A DNA stretch of 64,000 bases from Levilinea sp. (GCA_029975215.1 JARKPO010000068.1:62001-126000), one strand, 5' to 3'; counted from the first letter of the stretch, positions 41,380-51,243 are shown. Notes: generated from the sequence alone by a model not told the origin. Numbers and translations: made by a program.

Positions 41380-42488
41380 GCGGGGCCTCCCGCTTTCGCA
41401 TCTTCGCCTTTGGCCTGGGCCAACACCAGGGCGGCAATGCGTTCTGCCGCGCCAGGTTGGGCCAAAGAGCGCATGGCCGCGCGCATTGCGTCCAGCCGAG
41501 ACGGGTCCTGCAGCAAGCTCGAAACCTTCTCCAAAAGCTGCGCACCCAATTCCTCATCCCGCACCATCACCGCTGCCCCTTGGGCTTCTAAAAAGGCCGC
41601 ATTCACCTTTTGATAGCGCCACGCGTAGGGATAAGGCACCAAAATCGCGGGCAAACCGAATTTGGGCAGTTCGCCCAAGGTAGAAGCCCCCGCTCGCATC
41701 ACCGCCAGATCGGCGCTGGCCAAAGCCGCCCCCATGTCGTGCAGGTAGGGGAAAGCTCGGTAACGAAAAGCCAGTTCTTCCGGCAGAGCCTGGGCCGCCC
41801 GATCTACCTCTTCCCAATCCAACTGCCCGCTCACATGCACCACCTGGCAGAGCTTGAGCAGTTCGGGCAGATGAGCCAGCACCGCGCGGTTCAAAGAGCG
41901 CGCACCTTTGCTGCCCCCCGCTACCAACAGCACAGGCACATCCGCTTTGAAGGCAAAGCGGCGCTGCCCGCCGAGCCGGTCCCACTCATCCAGTTCGGGC
42001 CGGGTGGGATACCCCGTGACCGTCATGGCCTTATGTTGAGGGAAGAAAGCCCGTGAAGGTTCCGCCGTCAGGGCGATATGGTCGGCAAAGCGCGCCAGGA
42101 ATTTCAGCGCCATCCCTGGCTCGATATCCGGCACATACAGCACGGTGGGAATGCGCCAGGCCGCCAAGGCCATCGGCGCGGCCACATACCCGCCGGTCAT
42201 CAGCAGCACGTTCGGGCGGAATTCTCGCAGCACGCGGCCCGCCGCCAGCACACCCTGGAGTAGCTTCCACAGGTTCCCGGGCAGCGCGCGCAGACCCACG
42301 CCGTGCACCCCCGCCGCCGGAATGGCGCGGAACGGCACACCGGCGCGTTCCACCAGGTCGGCTTCCATGCCGCCCTGACCGCCCACCCACAAGACGGACT
42401 CGAATTTACCCTCGAGGGCTTGCAGCACGGACAGTGCGGGATACACGCCGCCGCCCGTCCCGCCAGCGCAAATCAACAACCGCGCCAA
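41376..42488 (-). CDS. murG: UDP-GlcNAc:lipid I GlcNAc transferase MurG
   Basis: 370 aa GT-B transferase: MARLLICAGGTGGGVYPALS, GGYVAAPMALAAWRIP, VAGGSKGARSLN and RAGASTLGELPKFGLPAILVPYPYAWRYQKVNA. It completes lipid II. The TTG at 42488 with GGAGGG 6-7 nt upstream gives a standard N-terminus; the open frame to 42563 overlaps ftsW too far. The usual GGTGGH motif reads GGTGGG here, losing the conserved His. The gene overlaps ftsW by 83 nt. Confidence 0.93.
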   Translation of the reverse strand: MARLLICAGGTGGGVYPALSVLQALEGKFESVLWVGGQGGMEADLVERAGVPFRAIPAAGVHGVGLRALPGNLWKLLQGVLAAGRVLREFRPNVLLMTGGYVAAPMALAAWRIPTVLYVPDIEPGMALKFLARFADHIALTAEPSRAFFPQHKAMTVTGYPTRPELDEWDRLGGQRRFAFKADVPVLLVAGGSKGARSLNRAVLAHLPELLKLCQVVHVSGQLDWEEVDRAAQALPEELAFRYRAFPYLHDMGAALASADLAVMRAGASTLGELPKFGLPAILVPYPYAWRYQKVNAAFLEAQGAAVMVRDEELGAQLLEKVSSLLQDPSRLDAMRAAMRSLAQPGAAERIAALVLAQAKGEDAKAGGPA

Positions 42489-43650
42489 AGGTCTTCCCTC
42501 CACTGGTTCCGGCTTCCTGCATAGAAATCCGGTTGACATTGAACAGCAGTCCCACGCCCGCAAAGGCGGTGATCAAAGCCGAGCCGCCGTAGCTGATAAA
42601 CGGCAGCGCGTTCCCCGTAAAGGGCAGCAGCCCAAACAGCACCGCAATGTTCAGCAGCGCCTCCAGGGTGATCCACAGCGTCACCCCGCTGGCCAGCAGC
42701 TTGCCCAAAAAGTCCTGCGTGTGCTCGGCAATGCGCAGCCCGCGCCACAAAATCAGTCCGAACAGCCCAATCACCACCAGGCCGCCAATCAGCCCGGTCT
42801 CTTCCACCAGCACCGCGTACACACTGTCGGTCCAGCCGTAAGGCAGACCGGTGTGCTTGGTCAGACTGTTGCCCAGCCCCACCCCAAACACCCCACCCCG
42901 CGCCACCGCCTCCAAAGCGCGCTGCACGTGGTCCGAAGCTTTGAGCAGGTCCTTCAACCCTTCAATATACGCGCCCATGCGGTTGCTGCCGGTGGAATAC
43001 AGCCGCACCACCACCAGGCCCACTGTCGTGACCATGAAAAGAAAGGTGGCGATGATGCGGAAGTTGCCGCCCGCCAAAAACAACATGATCCCGCCCATCA
43101 TCAAGATGGTGAAGGCCACGCTCATATCCGGCTGGAGCATGATCAACCCGGCCATCAGCCCCATGATGCCCAGCATGGGCAGCAGACCGGCGCTGATGCT
43201 GTTGATCGAATCCTTGCGCGAGTTCATCCACACCGACAAATACAAAATAGTCATCAGCTTGGCCAGCTCTGAGGGCTGAACCGAGCCTTCCATCAGCGCA
43301 CGCCCGTTCACCTCTCCCTTGACTTTGGCAATCACAATCACCACAGTCAACGCCACCAATGTCACAGCCATCATCGGCACTACAAAGCGTTTCAGCCAGC
43401 GGTAATCCAGGAAATACGCCACGCCCATGATGGAGAACCCCGCCACCACAAAAATGGCCTGCCGCATCAGATAGTAGGTGGTGGAGCCGTTCTCGTGCGC
43501 CATACCCACTTTCCAGCTGGCCGAATATACCGCCATCAACCCAATTAACGCCAGGGCAATCACCGCCAACAGCAGAGGCACATCCACTGTCAGCCGTAAG
43601 CTTCTGCGCGCCGGAACCGCCGCGGGCCTTACGAAAGTTGATTGACCCAT
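42406..43650 (-). CDS. ftsW: Lipid II glycosyltransferase/flippase FtsW (SEDS)
   Basis: 414 aa with ten membrane spans. SEDS landmarks: VYSASW, GSVQPSELAKL, LQPDMSVAF, LPYGWTDSVYAVLVEETGLIGG and FISYGGSALI. It polymerises septal glycan with FtsI. The C-terminal tail of about 45 residues (from MQEAGTSGGKTFG) is basic and overlaps the start of murG. The start overlaps murD by 22 nt. Confidence 0.96.
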   Translation of the reverse strand: MGQSTFVRPAAVPARRSLRLTVDVPLLLAVIALALIGLMAVYSASWKVGMAHENGSTTYYLMRQAIFVVAGFSIMGVAYFLDYRWLKRFVVPMMAVTLVALTVVIVIAKVKGEVNGRALMEGSVQPSELAKLMTILYLSVWMNSRKDSINSISAGLLPMLGIMGLMAGLIMLQPDMSVAFTILMMGGIMLFLAGGNFRIIATFLFMVTTVGLVVVRLYSTGSNRMGAYIEGLKDLLKASDHVQRALEAVARGGVFGVGLGNSLTKHTGLPYGWTDSVYAVLVEETGLIGGLVVIGLFGLILWRGLRIAEHTQDFLGKLLASGVTLWITLEALLNIAVLFGLLPFTGNALPFISYGGSALITAFAGVGLLFNVNRISMQEAGTSGGKTFGAVVDLRWRDGRRRVSRTVRAASPRG

Positions 43651-45017
43651 TTTCGGAACTCCTCTCCGCGCTCCTCAAAGTCGCGGAATTGATCAAAGCT
43701 GGTTCCACCCGGCGAAAGCAGCACCACATCGCCCGCCGAGGCCACCCGCGCCGCCGCCTGCACGGCTTCCTGCAAACCTGCGCACTGTTCCAGCGTGTAG
43801 GGGCGCTGACCGGGCTGAGTTTCGCCCAGGGCGGCCAAAATCTTAGGGGCAGCCTCGCCAAACACCACCACATGATCCACACGCTCGTGAATCAGCGCCG
43901 CCAGGCCTTCCCACGGCAGCTTCTTGTCTCGCCCGCCCAACAGCAGCACCAGCGGCTCACTGAAGGCGCGCACCGCCGCTGCCGTGCGTTCCGGCGCGGT
44001 GGCGATTGAATCGTTGTACCAGGCGGCCCCATTGACCATGCGCACGAATTCCAGACGGTGGGCCACCCCCGCAAAACCGCTCACCCCGGCGATCATGGCC
44101 TCCACCGGGAAGCCCGCCGCATAAGCGATGGCACAAGCTGCCAGCACATTCATACGGTTGTGCATCCCGCGCAGGCGGATCAGGTCCACCGGCATCAGCT
44201 CCACGGCTTTACCGTTAGCCTGCAGCCAGATGCGCCCGTCGCGCTCAAATGTACCGGTTTGGTCTGGCGCCAGGCGCTCGAAGCCAAAGCTCACCAGCTT
44301 GCCGCGTACTTGCCCAGCCAAAGCCCAGGCACCCGGGTCTTCGCGCCCCAAAACGGCGATGTCTTCGGGCTTCTGGAAAGCCAGAATGCGCCCCTTGGCC
44401 GCTGCGTAGGCTTCCAACGTGCCGTGGCGGTCCAGATGGTTAGGGGTAATATTCAAAATCGCCCCTACCTGCGGAGAACGCGTCATCTGCTCCAGTTGGA
44501 AGCTGGACAGCTCTAAAATAACTACGTCTTCCGGCCGCATTTGATCCACCAAATCAATCAGCGGCTGGCCGATATTGCCGCCCACCCAGGCATGCTGCGG
44601 TTCGTGCACAGCCGCCTGCGCCATGCGCGCCACCAGGGTGGTGGTGGTGGTCTTGCCCGCCGAGCCAGTGATGCCCACCACACGGCAGGGCACAGCATCC
44701 ATAAAGATCTGCGAATCGTTGCTCAGTGGAATGCCGCGCCGCTGCGCCTCCACCACAATGGGCAGATCCAGCGGAACCCCGCCGGAGAGGCACACCAGAT
44801 CAGTCTGATCCAACAGTTCCAAAGGATGGCCGCCCAACGCCCAGCGCACGCCCGTATCCGCCATGCCTTCCATCGAAGCCAGCATCTGCGCCTCACTGCG
44901 CTGATCATTCAAGGTCACGCGCGCGCCCATGCGGTCCAGGTAGCGTCCCAGGGCCAGACCCTGACGGGCGGCTCCCAAAATGAGAATTCGGCGGTTGGTC
45001 CAATCGTTCATCATCAT
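43629..45017 (-). CDS. murD: UDP-N-acetylmuramoyl-L-alanine--D-glutamate ligase MurD
   Basis: 462 aa: ILILGAARQGLALGRYLDRMGA, VGITGSAGKTTTTTLVARM, ILNITPNHLDRHGTLEAYAAAKGRIL, NDSIATAPERTAAAVRAF and LLLGGRDKKLPWEGL. It adds D-Glu to UDP-MurNAc-L-Ala. Three successive ATGs (45017, 45014, 45011) overlap the mraY stop (TGATGATGATG); 45017 is used. Confidence 0.97.
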   Translation of the reverse strand: MMMNDWTNRRILILGAARQGLALGRYLDRMGARVTLNDQRSEAQMLASMEGMADTGVRWALGGHPLELLDQTDLVCLSGGVPLDLPIVVEAQRRGIPLSNDSQIFMDAVPCRVVGITGSAGKTTTTTLVARMAQAAVHEPQHAWVGGNIGQPLIDLVDQMRPEDVVILELSSFQLEQMTRSPQVGAILNITPNHLDRHGTLEAYAAAKGRILAFQKPEDIAVLGREDPGAWALAGQVRGKLVSFGFERLAPDQTGTFERDGRIWLQANGKAVELMPVDLIRLRGMHNRMNVLAACAIAYAAGFPVEAMIAGVSGFAGVAHRLEFVRMVNGAAWYNDSIATAPERTAAAVRAFSEPLVLLLGGRDKKLPWEGLAALIHERVDHVVVFGEAAPKILAALGETQPGQRPYTLEQCAGLQEAVQAAARVASAGDVVLLSPGGTSFDQFRDFEERGEEFRKWVNQLS

Positions 45018-46009
45018 CACACCAGCGCAATCGCAATGCCTAACATCGCAAACAGCAGCCCCACCAGCCAAAAGCGCTGCACCACCTGCGTTTCGCTCCA
45101 ACCCATCAGCTCAAAATGGTGATGGATAGGGGCCATTTTGAAAAAGCGTTTGCCTTTGGTGAGCCGGAAATAGGTCACCTGGATCACCACGCTGAGGACT
45201 TCGCTGACCGGAATGATGGCAATCACCGGAATGAGCAGCCACTGGCCGGTCATCAGCGCCACCACACCCAACACCGCGCCCAGGGCTAACGAACCGGTAT
45301 CGCCCATGAACAGCTCGGCCGGGTGAACATTGAACCATAAGAAGCCGAAGATCGCGCCCACCAGGGTGAAGCAGAAGCGGCCCAAGAACACCTGCCCCTG
45401 CATCAGAGCGATAGCCCCGTAGGCAGCGAAGGCCGTGGCCGAAATCAATCCCGCCAGGCCGTCTAACCCATCGGTAAAGTTGACGGCGTTGGAGCAGCCC
45501 ACAATGATGAACGCCGCCACCGGCACATACCACACCCCCAGGGGGATGGGCTCATCATACGCCGGCCAAAACACCTCCGGCACGCCCAACATATATTTCA
45601 AAACCAGAGCCGTGCCCAACGCCAGCAGCACCTGAAAGAGGAATTTCGTCCGCGCGCGCATGCCCAGCCCGCGCCGCGGGCCGCGAATTCCTTCCCAGTC
45701 GTCAATCCCGCCCAAAATGCTGTAGGAGATCATCACCACCAGCGGCAGCAGCACCGAACGGCCCAAAACGTCCACGCCCAACACGGTGGCCCCGTTCATC
45801 AGCAGGGTCACCAGAGTCACCGGCAGAATGATCATCACCCCGCCCATTGTGGGAGTGCCCATCTTGGTGAAGTGCCGTCCCGGACCTTCCACGCGGATCA
45901 GTTTGCCGATCTTGAGGTAGCGCAGCAAACGGACCAGCGGACCGCCCCAAATCACGGCCATCATGAAGCCCAGCGTGCTCAAAGCCAGCGCCAGAGAAGT
46001 CTCTTTCAT
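45017..46009 (-). CDS. mraY: Phospho-MurNAc-pentapeptide translocase MraY
   Basis: 330 aa, about ten membrane spans. GTPTMGGVMIILPV, DDWEGIRGPRRGLGMRARTKF, NFTDGLDGLAGL, ELFMGDTGSLALGAVLG and the Mg/uridine region APIHHHFELMGWSE are all present. It makes lipid I. ATG 46009 overlaps the murF stop as ATGA; the 10 extra codons to 46039 belong to murF. Confidence 0.97.
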   Translation of the reverse strand: MKETSLALALSTLGFMMAVIWGGPLVRLLRYLKIGKLIRVEGPGRHFTKMGTPTMGGVMIILPVTLVTLLMNGATVLGVDVLGRSVLLPLVVMISYSILGGIDDWEGIRGPRRGLGMRARTKFLFQVLLALGTALVLKYMLGVPEVFWPAYDEPIPLGVWYVPVAAFIIVGCSNAVNFTDGLDGLAGLISATAFAAYGAIALMQGQVFLGRFCFTLVGAIFGFLWFNVHPAELFMGDTGSLALGAVLGVVALMTGQWLLIPVIAIIPVSEVLSVVIQVTYFRLTKGKRFFKMAPIHHHFELMGWSETQVVQRFWLVGLLFAMLGIAIALV

Positions 46010-47430
46010 CGCTTCGGCTCCAATCCAGAAACGATCCAATCCATGCGCAGGCCGTGGGAACCCTTGATCAAGACCACATCGCCTTCATGCAGGTGAGTCT
46101 TGAGGTACTCCGTCACCGCTTCAATCTCTTCAAAACAGGTGATGTGCTTGGGGTTCATCCCTGCCCGCCGCGCCGCGTCAGCGATGATGCGGCCGCGTTG
46201 GCCCAACGTCACCAGCTCGCTGCAAACCTCAGCCACGCGCACACCCACCATCTCGTGCCCCTGGCGTTCGTACTGGCCCAATTCCAACATCTCGCCCAGC
46301 ACCGCCACCTTGCGGCCGTCAATTTCGCTGAGCAGGTTCAAAGCCGCCATAGTCGATTCCGGAGAGGCGTTATAGGTATCATCAAGGATCAGCGCACCCT
46401 GCGGGCTGTGCACCGCTACCAGCCGCAGTTGGGTATGGCCGTGCTGCATCCCAGAGACAATCTCCGCCCAAGATAGGCCTTCCACCAATCCCACCGCCGC
46501 CGCACGCAGCGCGGTGTGCACCGAATGGCGGCCAATGAGCGGTACGCGCAGATGCAGGGCTTCCTTATGGTAATTCAGCCGGAAGCGGATGCCCTCCAGC
46601 CCCAACCCTTCCACACGGTCGGCCCACAAATCTGCTTCGGGATCCATGCCGTAATAGAACACCCGCGCCCGGGTCTTGGCCGCCATCGGCCGTACCCACG
46701 GGTCGTCGTAGTTCAAAATGGCCACGCCCTCCGGCCCTGCCGGCAGCGCCTGTACCAGCTCACTCTTGCCCAGAGCGATCATCTCCTGAGAACCGGCACG
46801 CTCGGCGTGTACGGTGCCTATGTTGGTCACCACGCCCACTTGCGGAAGGGCAAGATCGCACAGGAAAGCAATTTCTCCGGGCACAAAGAAGCCCATCTCC
46901 AAAACCGCTCGTTCGTGCCCCGGCCCCAGCCGCAAAATGCTCAACGGCAGGCCAATCTCGTTATTCAAATTGCCCGGGCTTTTCAGGGTGCGGTAGCGGC
47001 GGCTGAGCACTTCGCTGACCAGCTCTTTGGTGGTGGATTTTCCCACGCTGCCGGTGATGCCGATCACGCGCAGGTTTAGCTGCCGCCGCCAAAAACGCGC
47101 CGTCTGCTGCAGGGCGGTCAGGGGATCATCAACCCACAGGCAGAAGGGGCCTTGAGGAACGCTGAACCCCGCGGGCAGTTGGCCGCCGCGCAGGTCCACA
47201 CAGGTGAACTGCGCCGAAACGTCGCGCCCCACCAACGCCAGGTGCGCCCCGCGTCGGAAAGCGTCCCCGATGTAATCATGTCCGTCAACACGCTCGCCTG
47301 GCAGGGCCACAAACATCGAAGCTGGAATCACCTGGCGTGAATCAATCGTAGCCTCACTGATCACCAATGAGGCCGCGCCGTTCGGTCGGATGCCCGTCAG
47401 GGCCTGAAGCACATCTGCCAGTGTTAGCAC
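46006..47430 (-). CDS. murF: UDP-MurNAc-tripeptide--D-Ala-D-Ala ligase MurF
   Basis: 474 aa: TIDSRQVIPASMFVALPGERVDGHDYI, GITGSVGKSTTKELVSEVL, SPGNLNNEIGLPL, ILDDTYNASPESTMAAL and VLIKGSHGLRMD. It adds D-Ala-D-Ala (from Ddl) to the tripeptide. Start is GTG at 47430 with GAGG about 10 nt upstream; 12 nt after the ftsI stop. Confidence 0.96.
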   Translation of the reverse strand: MLTLADVLQALTGIRPNGAASLVISEATIDSRQVIPASMFVALPGERVDGHDYIGDAFRRGAHLALVGRDVSAQFTCVDLRGGQLPAGFSVPQGPFCLWVDDPLTALQQTARFWRRQLNLRVIGITGSVGKSTTKELVSEVLSRRYRTLKSPGNLNNEIGLPLSILRLGPGHERAVLEMGFFVPGEIAFLCDLALPQVGVVTNIGTVHAERAGSQEMIALGKSELVQALPAGPEGVAILNYDDPWVRPMAAKTRARVFYYGMDPEADLWADRVEGLGLEGIRFRLNYHKEALHLRVPLIGRHSVHTALRAAAVGLVEGLSWAEIVSGMQHGHTQLRLVAVHSPQGALILDDTYNASPESTMAALNLLSEIDGRKVAVLGEMLELGQYERQGHEMVGVRVAEVCSELVTLGQRGRIIADAARRAGMNPKHITCFEEIEAVTEYLKTHLHEGDVVLIKGSHGLRMDWIVSGLEPKR

Positions 47431-47442
47431 GTTTCCATTACC

Positions 47443-49284
47443 TCACCTTTGCGTCAACCCCAGACGAATGTCGTCGGGCGGAATGCGCATCAGTTTCATC
47501 AGTTCAGTGGCCACCTCGCGGAACACCGGGGCTGCCACCACAGAACCCCAAATTTCGGAGGTCGGTTTTTCAATCCACACATACACCAAAACCTGCGGGT
47601 CGTCCGCCGGGCCCCAGCCCACAAATGAGGCGTTGGTCAGCTGGCTGACATACCCCAATCCTGGCACCGCAATTTCCGCCGTACCAGTTTTGCCCGCAAA
47701 GCGGTAACCTTCCACCTTGGCGGCGGTGGTTTCGGTTTCCACCGACTCAGCCAGCATCTCGGTCAGCGCGCGGGCCGTCTTGGCCTTGATCGGACGCGAA
47801 ACGATCATGGGCGACAATTCGCGCACCCGCCCCTCGCCATCAATGGTGGCCTTGACCACATGGGGGGCCATGATCTTGCCCTTATTGGCTACCGCCGAGA
47901 TGGCCGAGGCGATTTGTATCGGCGTGACCAAAACGCCCTGTCCAAAGGCGTTGTTGGCCAAAGTTCCCTTTGTCCAACCCTCATCCCCCGGCAGGCGCAT
48001 GGTGGGGCTTTGCTCACCCGCCAGGTCTATCTGGGTGGGCCGGCCGATACCAAAATCTTTCATGTACTTATAAAACGTATCCTCGCGCATATCCAGAGCC
48101 AGCGAAGCCAGACACACATTCAACGAGTGGGCCATGCAGCCCTGCATGGTCTGCTCGCCCCAGGCGCCGCCGTCCCAGTTGGTTACAAAGCCGCCGGGGT
48201 AATCCAACCGCCCAGAATCGTAGAACGTGGTTTCCGGGGTCACCATACCCGTATCCAGCGCCGCAGCCATGGTCAGCACCTTGAAGACCGAGCCGGGTTC
48301 GTACGTTTGACCGATGGCGCGGTTAAACTGGTAAGCGGGGGTGTCGTCTTCAGCGGCTTTTTCTTTCTTCTTATCATCCTTCGCCGCTTCGTCCTTCACC
48401 TTCCACATCGACCAGTATTCGTTCAAGTTCAGGCCAGGGGTAGAGGCCATCCCCAAAATCTCGCCCGTCTTGGGATCCATCGCCAAAATGGTGACCGACT
48501 CCGCTCCGTTGGCGTCCAGGGCCTCTTGAGCTTTTCGTTCCAGCAGAGCCTGAATTTGCAGGTCAATGGTCAGCACCAGGCTGGTGCTTTTCGGCAAGTC
48601 CGGCATTTGCTGCAGCTCAGCGGGGTTCACGCGGTAATTCACGTTCATCTCCGGCCCCGCCAGCAGCGTGTCGTACTGCTGCTCTACACCGTAAAAGCCG
48701 TGCGGTTCTTCTGTATCCAAAAAGGTATAAAACCCCAGCACATTGGAGGCCACGCTGTTTTCTGGATAGGTGCGCATGATCATGGGCTTCCAAATCACCC
48801 CGCGCATACTCGGCAGCACCTCACCGCGCTTGGGTTTGGTGCTTTCTGAAGCATCGTTGATGCGCTTCTTGGTCTCCTGCACCTTTTGCAGTACCTCGGG
48901 CGAAACAAAACGTTTCACCGTCACATACTTCAATTTAGGATTCTCCTTGCGCGCGTTGGCGAGATTTTCCAGCTTATTGCGGTCCATGTCCAGCAGTGTC
49001 GAAAGTTCGCGGGCGATGGTTTCGGGATCGGTGACATAGTTCAAGTCCAGACCGATTTCGTACATCTCTTTATTGCCCGCCAGCAAGATTCCCTCGCGGT
49101 CATAAATGTTGCCGCGCGGAGGGCGCAATTTTTCAGACACTTCCAAATACATCTGGCCGCGTTCCTGCAGTTTCTTGCCCTCTTCCACTGTCTGAATGCG
49201 CACCATCTGAAACACAATCAGCCCGAAACCCAGGCTCATCAACAAACCGATCAGATTCAGGCGGGAAGAAAAAGGGGATTTCAT
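47443..49284 (-). CDS. ftsI: Penicillin-binding protein, class B transpeptidase (FtsI)
   Basis: 613 aa. One N-terminal membrane span (LIGLLMSLGFGLIVFQMV), a pedestal/dimerisation domain (PPRGNIYDREGILLA) and the transpeptidase domain with Ser332-x-x-Lys335 (PGSVFK), Ser387-x-Asn389 (HSLN) and KTGTAE (532-537). A charged Lys/Asp/Glu insert of about 20 residues (KVKDEAAKDDKKKEKAAEDD) sits just before the active-site Ser. ATG 49284 has GGAG 8 nt upstream and overlaps the stop of the ftsL-like gene as ATGA. Confidence 0.95.
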   Translation of the reverse strand: MKSPFSSRLNLIGLLMSLGFGLIVFQMVRIQTVEEGKKLQERGQMYLEVSEKLRPPRGNIYDREGILLAGNKEMYEIGLDLNYVTDPETIARELSTLLDMDRNKLENLANARKENPKLKYVTVKRFVSPEVLQKVQETKKRINDASESTKPKRGEVLPSMRGVIWKPMIMRTYPENSVASNVLGFYTFLDTEEPHGFYGVEQQYDTLLAGPEMNVNYRVNPAELQQMPDLPKSTSLVLTIDLQIQALLERKAQEALDANGAESVTILAMDPKTGEILGMASTPGLNLNEYWSMWKVKDEAAKDDKKKEKAAEDDTPAYQFNRAIGQTYEPGSVFKVLTMAAALDTGMVTPETTFYDSGRLDYPGGFVTNWDGGAWGEQTMQGCMAHSLNVCLASLALDMREDTFYKYMKDFGIGRPTQIDLAGEQSPTMRLPGDEGWTKGTLANNAFGQGVLVTPIQIASAISAVANKGKIMAPHVVKATIDGEGRVRELSPMIVSRPIKAKTARALTEMLAESVETETTAAKVEGYRFAGKTGTAEIAVPGLGYVSQLTNASFVGWGPADDPQVLVYVWIEKPTSEIWGSVVAAPVFREVATELMKLMRIPPDDIRLGLTQR

Positions 49285-49760
49285 GGCCGCTTCTCCACCT
49301 TTGCACTCCACTCAGACAATTGATCCAAAGACCATTCCCACAAAGACTGCGTGTATGCCGGTTTAATGATCGGCATCTCCAGCAGCGGTGTCTGTGAGGG
49401 GTTCACACGCAGTGCGCGCATCTCACGGCCGGGGTATTCGGGAACCACCACATACAGCGCGTTGTCCAAATTAGCTGGTTCAAAGCCCATCTCGCCGGAG
49501 CGTTCGCGCACCGCTTCGTTGGAATAGATCTCCGCCAGTTTGGCGTTCTTACTGGCGATGGAAAGCTGCAGTTCGTCGCGCTTAAACCCCATACGCTGGA
49601 TCATCACCCCTGCCTGAACCGTTTGCGCGCCAATGTTCAGGTACAGACCCACCACCAGCATCACCCCGATTAACGCAACCAAGACCCCCACGATCCATTG
49701 AATTTGGACGCGCCAGGGGGTCTGCCGATAAGCCTGGATGAGGCGTTGTGTCGTTTGCAT
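49281..49760 (-). CDS. FtsL-like divisome protein
   Basis: 159 aa bitopic protein: cytoplasmic basic start, one span (IVGVLVALIGVMLVVGLYL, about 24-42), then a coiled-coil-like stretch (QAGVMIQRMGFKRDELQLSI ... LAEIYSNEAVRERSGEMGFEP) as in FtsL/DivIC, and an extra C-terminal tail of about 60 residues. Position between rsmH and ftsI is that of ftsL. It would bridge FtsQ and FtsW-FtsI. FtsL diverges strongly, so identity rests on layout and position. Confidence 0.82.
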   Translation of the reverse strand: MQTTQRLIQAYRQTPWRVQIQWIVGVLVALIGVMLVVGLYLNIGAQTVQAGVMIQRMGFKRDELQLSIASKNAKLAEIYSNEAVRERSGEMGFEPANLDNALYVVVPEYPGREMRALRVNPSQTPLLEMPIIKPAYTQSLWEWSLDQLSEWSAKVEKRP

Positions 49761-49816
49761 ACTTCGTTTCCATCCTTTAGATCAGCGATACAGAAGTCAT
49801 GCAAATCTCGTGCCAG

Positions 49817-50755
49817 CTACCGTTTCTCTACCACACGAAGTTTGGCGCTGCGTGCTCGACTATTTCTTTGAATTTCCGTTTCCTCCGCCGTCAGCGGACG
49901 GCGGTTAATCTCGTTCACAATGGCCCGGTGGCCGCAGGTGCAAATCAGGCGTTCCGGCGGACAGATACAATCGCGGCTTTCACGGTGGAAGTACTGTTTC
50001 ACAATGCGGTCTTCCAAAGAGTGAAACGAAATCACCGCCAGCCTGCCCCCCGGGTTCAGGGCATCCACCGCCTGCGGCAGCAAATCTTCCACCGCCCGCA
50101 GTTCATCGTTGACCGCAATGCGCAGCGCCTGAAAGGTGCGCGTGGCCGGGTGAATTTTCCCGCGCGGTGCACCGATCCCCCGTGCGATGGCCTCAGCCAG
50201 CTGACGGGTGGTTTCAAACGGACGCTGCTGCACGATCAGGCGCGCAATCCGCCTTGCGCTGCGTTCCTCGCCGTACCGCCACAAGATGTCGGCCAAATCG
50301 GCTTCATCCCACTGGTTGACAATTTGGGCGGCGCTGCGAGGCTGCTCCGGCCCAAAGCGCATGTCCAACGGCCCATCGCTTTGAAAGGAAAACCCGCGCT
50401 CTGGGGTGTCAATCTGCATGGAAGACACCCCCAAATCCACCACGATGCCGTCCACACCGTCCCACCCCACTTCCGCCAGGGTCTCACGCAGATGCACATA
50501 CGAGCGCTGCCTTGCCGTGAAACGGTCGCCATAACGCGCCAGGCGCTGGCGAGCGATGGCCAGCGCCTGGGGATCCAGGTCCATTCCCAACAAGCATCCG
50601 TTTGGGCTGCTTGCCTCCAGGATCCCCCCTGCATGACCACCGGCCCCCAGGGTGGCGTCTACATAGCGCCCTGGGCTTTTTGGGCGTAAAGCGAGTATAA
50701 TTTCATGGTAAAGTACAGGGTCGTGCGGGACGTTCTCTTCCGCTGGCTGAATCAT
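49817..50755 (-). CDS. rsmH: 16S rRNA (cytosine1402-N4)-methyltransferase RsmH (MraW)
   Basis: 312 aa SAM-dependent methyltransferase: VLYHEIILAL, VDATLGAGGHAGGIL, GMDLDPQALAIA, VDLGVSSMQIDTPERGFSF, DGPLDMRFG and VISFHSLEDRIVKQYF. It methylates C1402 of 16S rRNA. The C-terminal part has CICPPERLICTCGH. Start is 2 nt after the mraZ stop. Confidence 0.97.
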   Translation of the reverse strand: MIQPAEENVPHDPVLYHEIILALRPKSPGRYVDATLGAGGHAGGILEASSPNGCLLGMDLDPQALAIARQRLARYGDRFTARQRSYVHLRETLAEVGWDGVDGIVVDLGVSSMQIDTPERGFSFQSDGPLDMRFGPEQPRSAAQIVNQWDEADLADILWRYGEERSARRIARLIVQQRPFETTRQLAEAIARGIGAPRGKIHPATRTFQALRIAVNDELRAVEDLLPQAVDALNPGGRLAVISFHSLEDRIVKQYFHRESRDCICPPERLICTCGHRAIVNEINRRPLTAEETEIQRNSRARSAKLRVVEKR

Positions 50756-50757
50756 GG

Positions 50758-51195
50758 CTAGTGCACCGGCAAGTTCAGGGCCGCAAAGCCGTCCGTCTTG
50801 AAATCTGGATCCTGAAGTTGCGCTTCCTGGGCGGCCCAGGCTTCTTTTGACCAGATTTCGATGCTGTCGCCCACCCCGATCACCATCACCGTCTCGCGCA
50901 AGTTCGCTGCCTCGCGCAGGAAAGGAGGGATCAGCACCCGGCCGGTTTTGTCGAATTCCACGCGCACCGCGTTGGAAAACAGCAGCCGCCGCAGCAGCCG
51001 CGTACGCGGGTCAGTCAGGCTCATTTCATTCACCGCGCGGTACATGGCTTCAAATGAGGCTGCGGTGAGCACGGTCAGGTTGTCATCGAAGCCCTGGGTC
51101 AGGTACGCGCCCGTTTCCAGCAGCTCGCGAAAACGCGCTGGCATCATCAGGCGGCCCTTGTTATCGAGGTTGTGTTCGAATTGACCCAGGAACAT
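50758..51195 (-). CDS. mraZ: Transcriptional regulator MraZ
   Basis: 145 aa, two AbrB-like repeats each with the D-x-x-G-R motif: NLDNKGRLMMPARFRE and EFDKTGRVLIPPFLRE. MraZ controls the dcw operon by binding direct repeats upstream of itself. ATG 51195 (MFLGQFEH) is standard for the family and follows GGAAGGT; the longer frame runs through the operator. First gene of the dcw cluster. Confidence 0.96.
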   Translation of the reverse strand: MFLGQFEHNLDNKGRLMMPARFRELLETGAYLTQGFDDNLTVLTAASFEAMYRAVNEMSLTDPRTRLLRRLLFSNAVRVEFDKTGRVLIPPFLREAANLRETVMVIGVGDSIEIWSKEAWAAQEAQLQDPDFKTDGFAALNLPVH

Positions 51196-51243
51196 ACGTT
51201 CTACCTTCCCGATATATGCGGAACGCCGGATTGCTCCGGCGTC

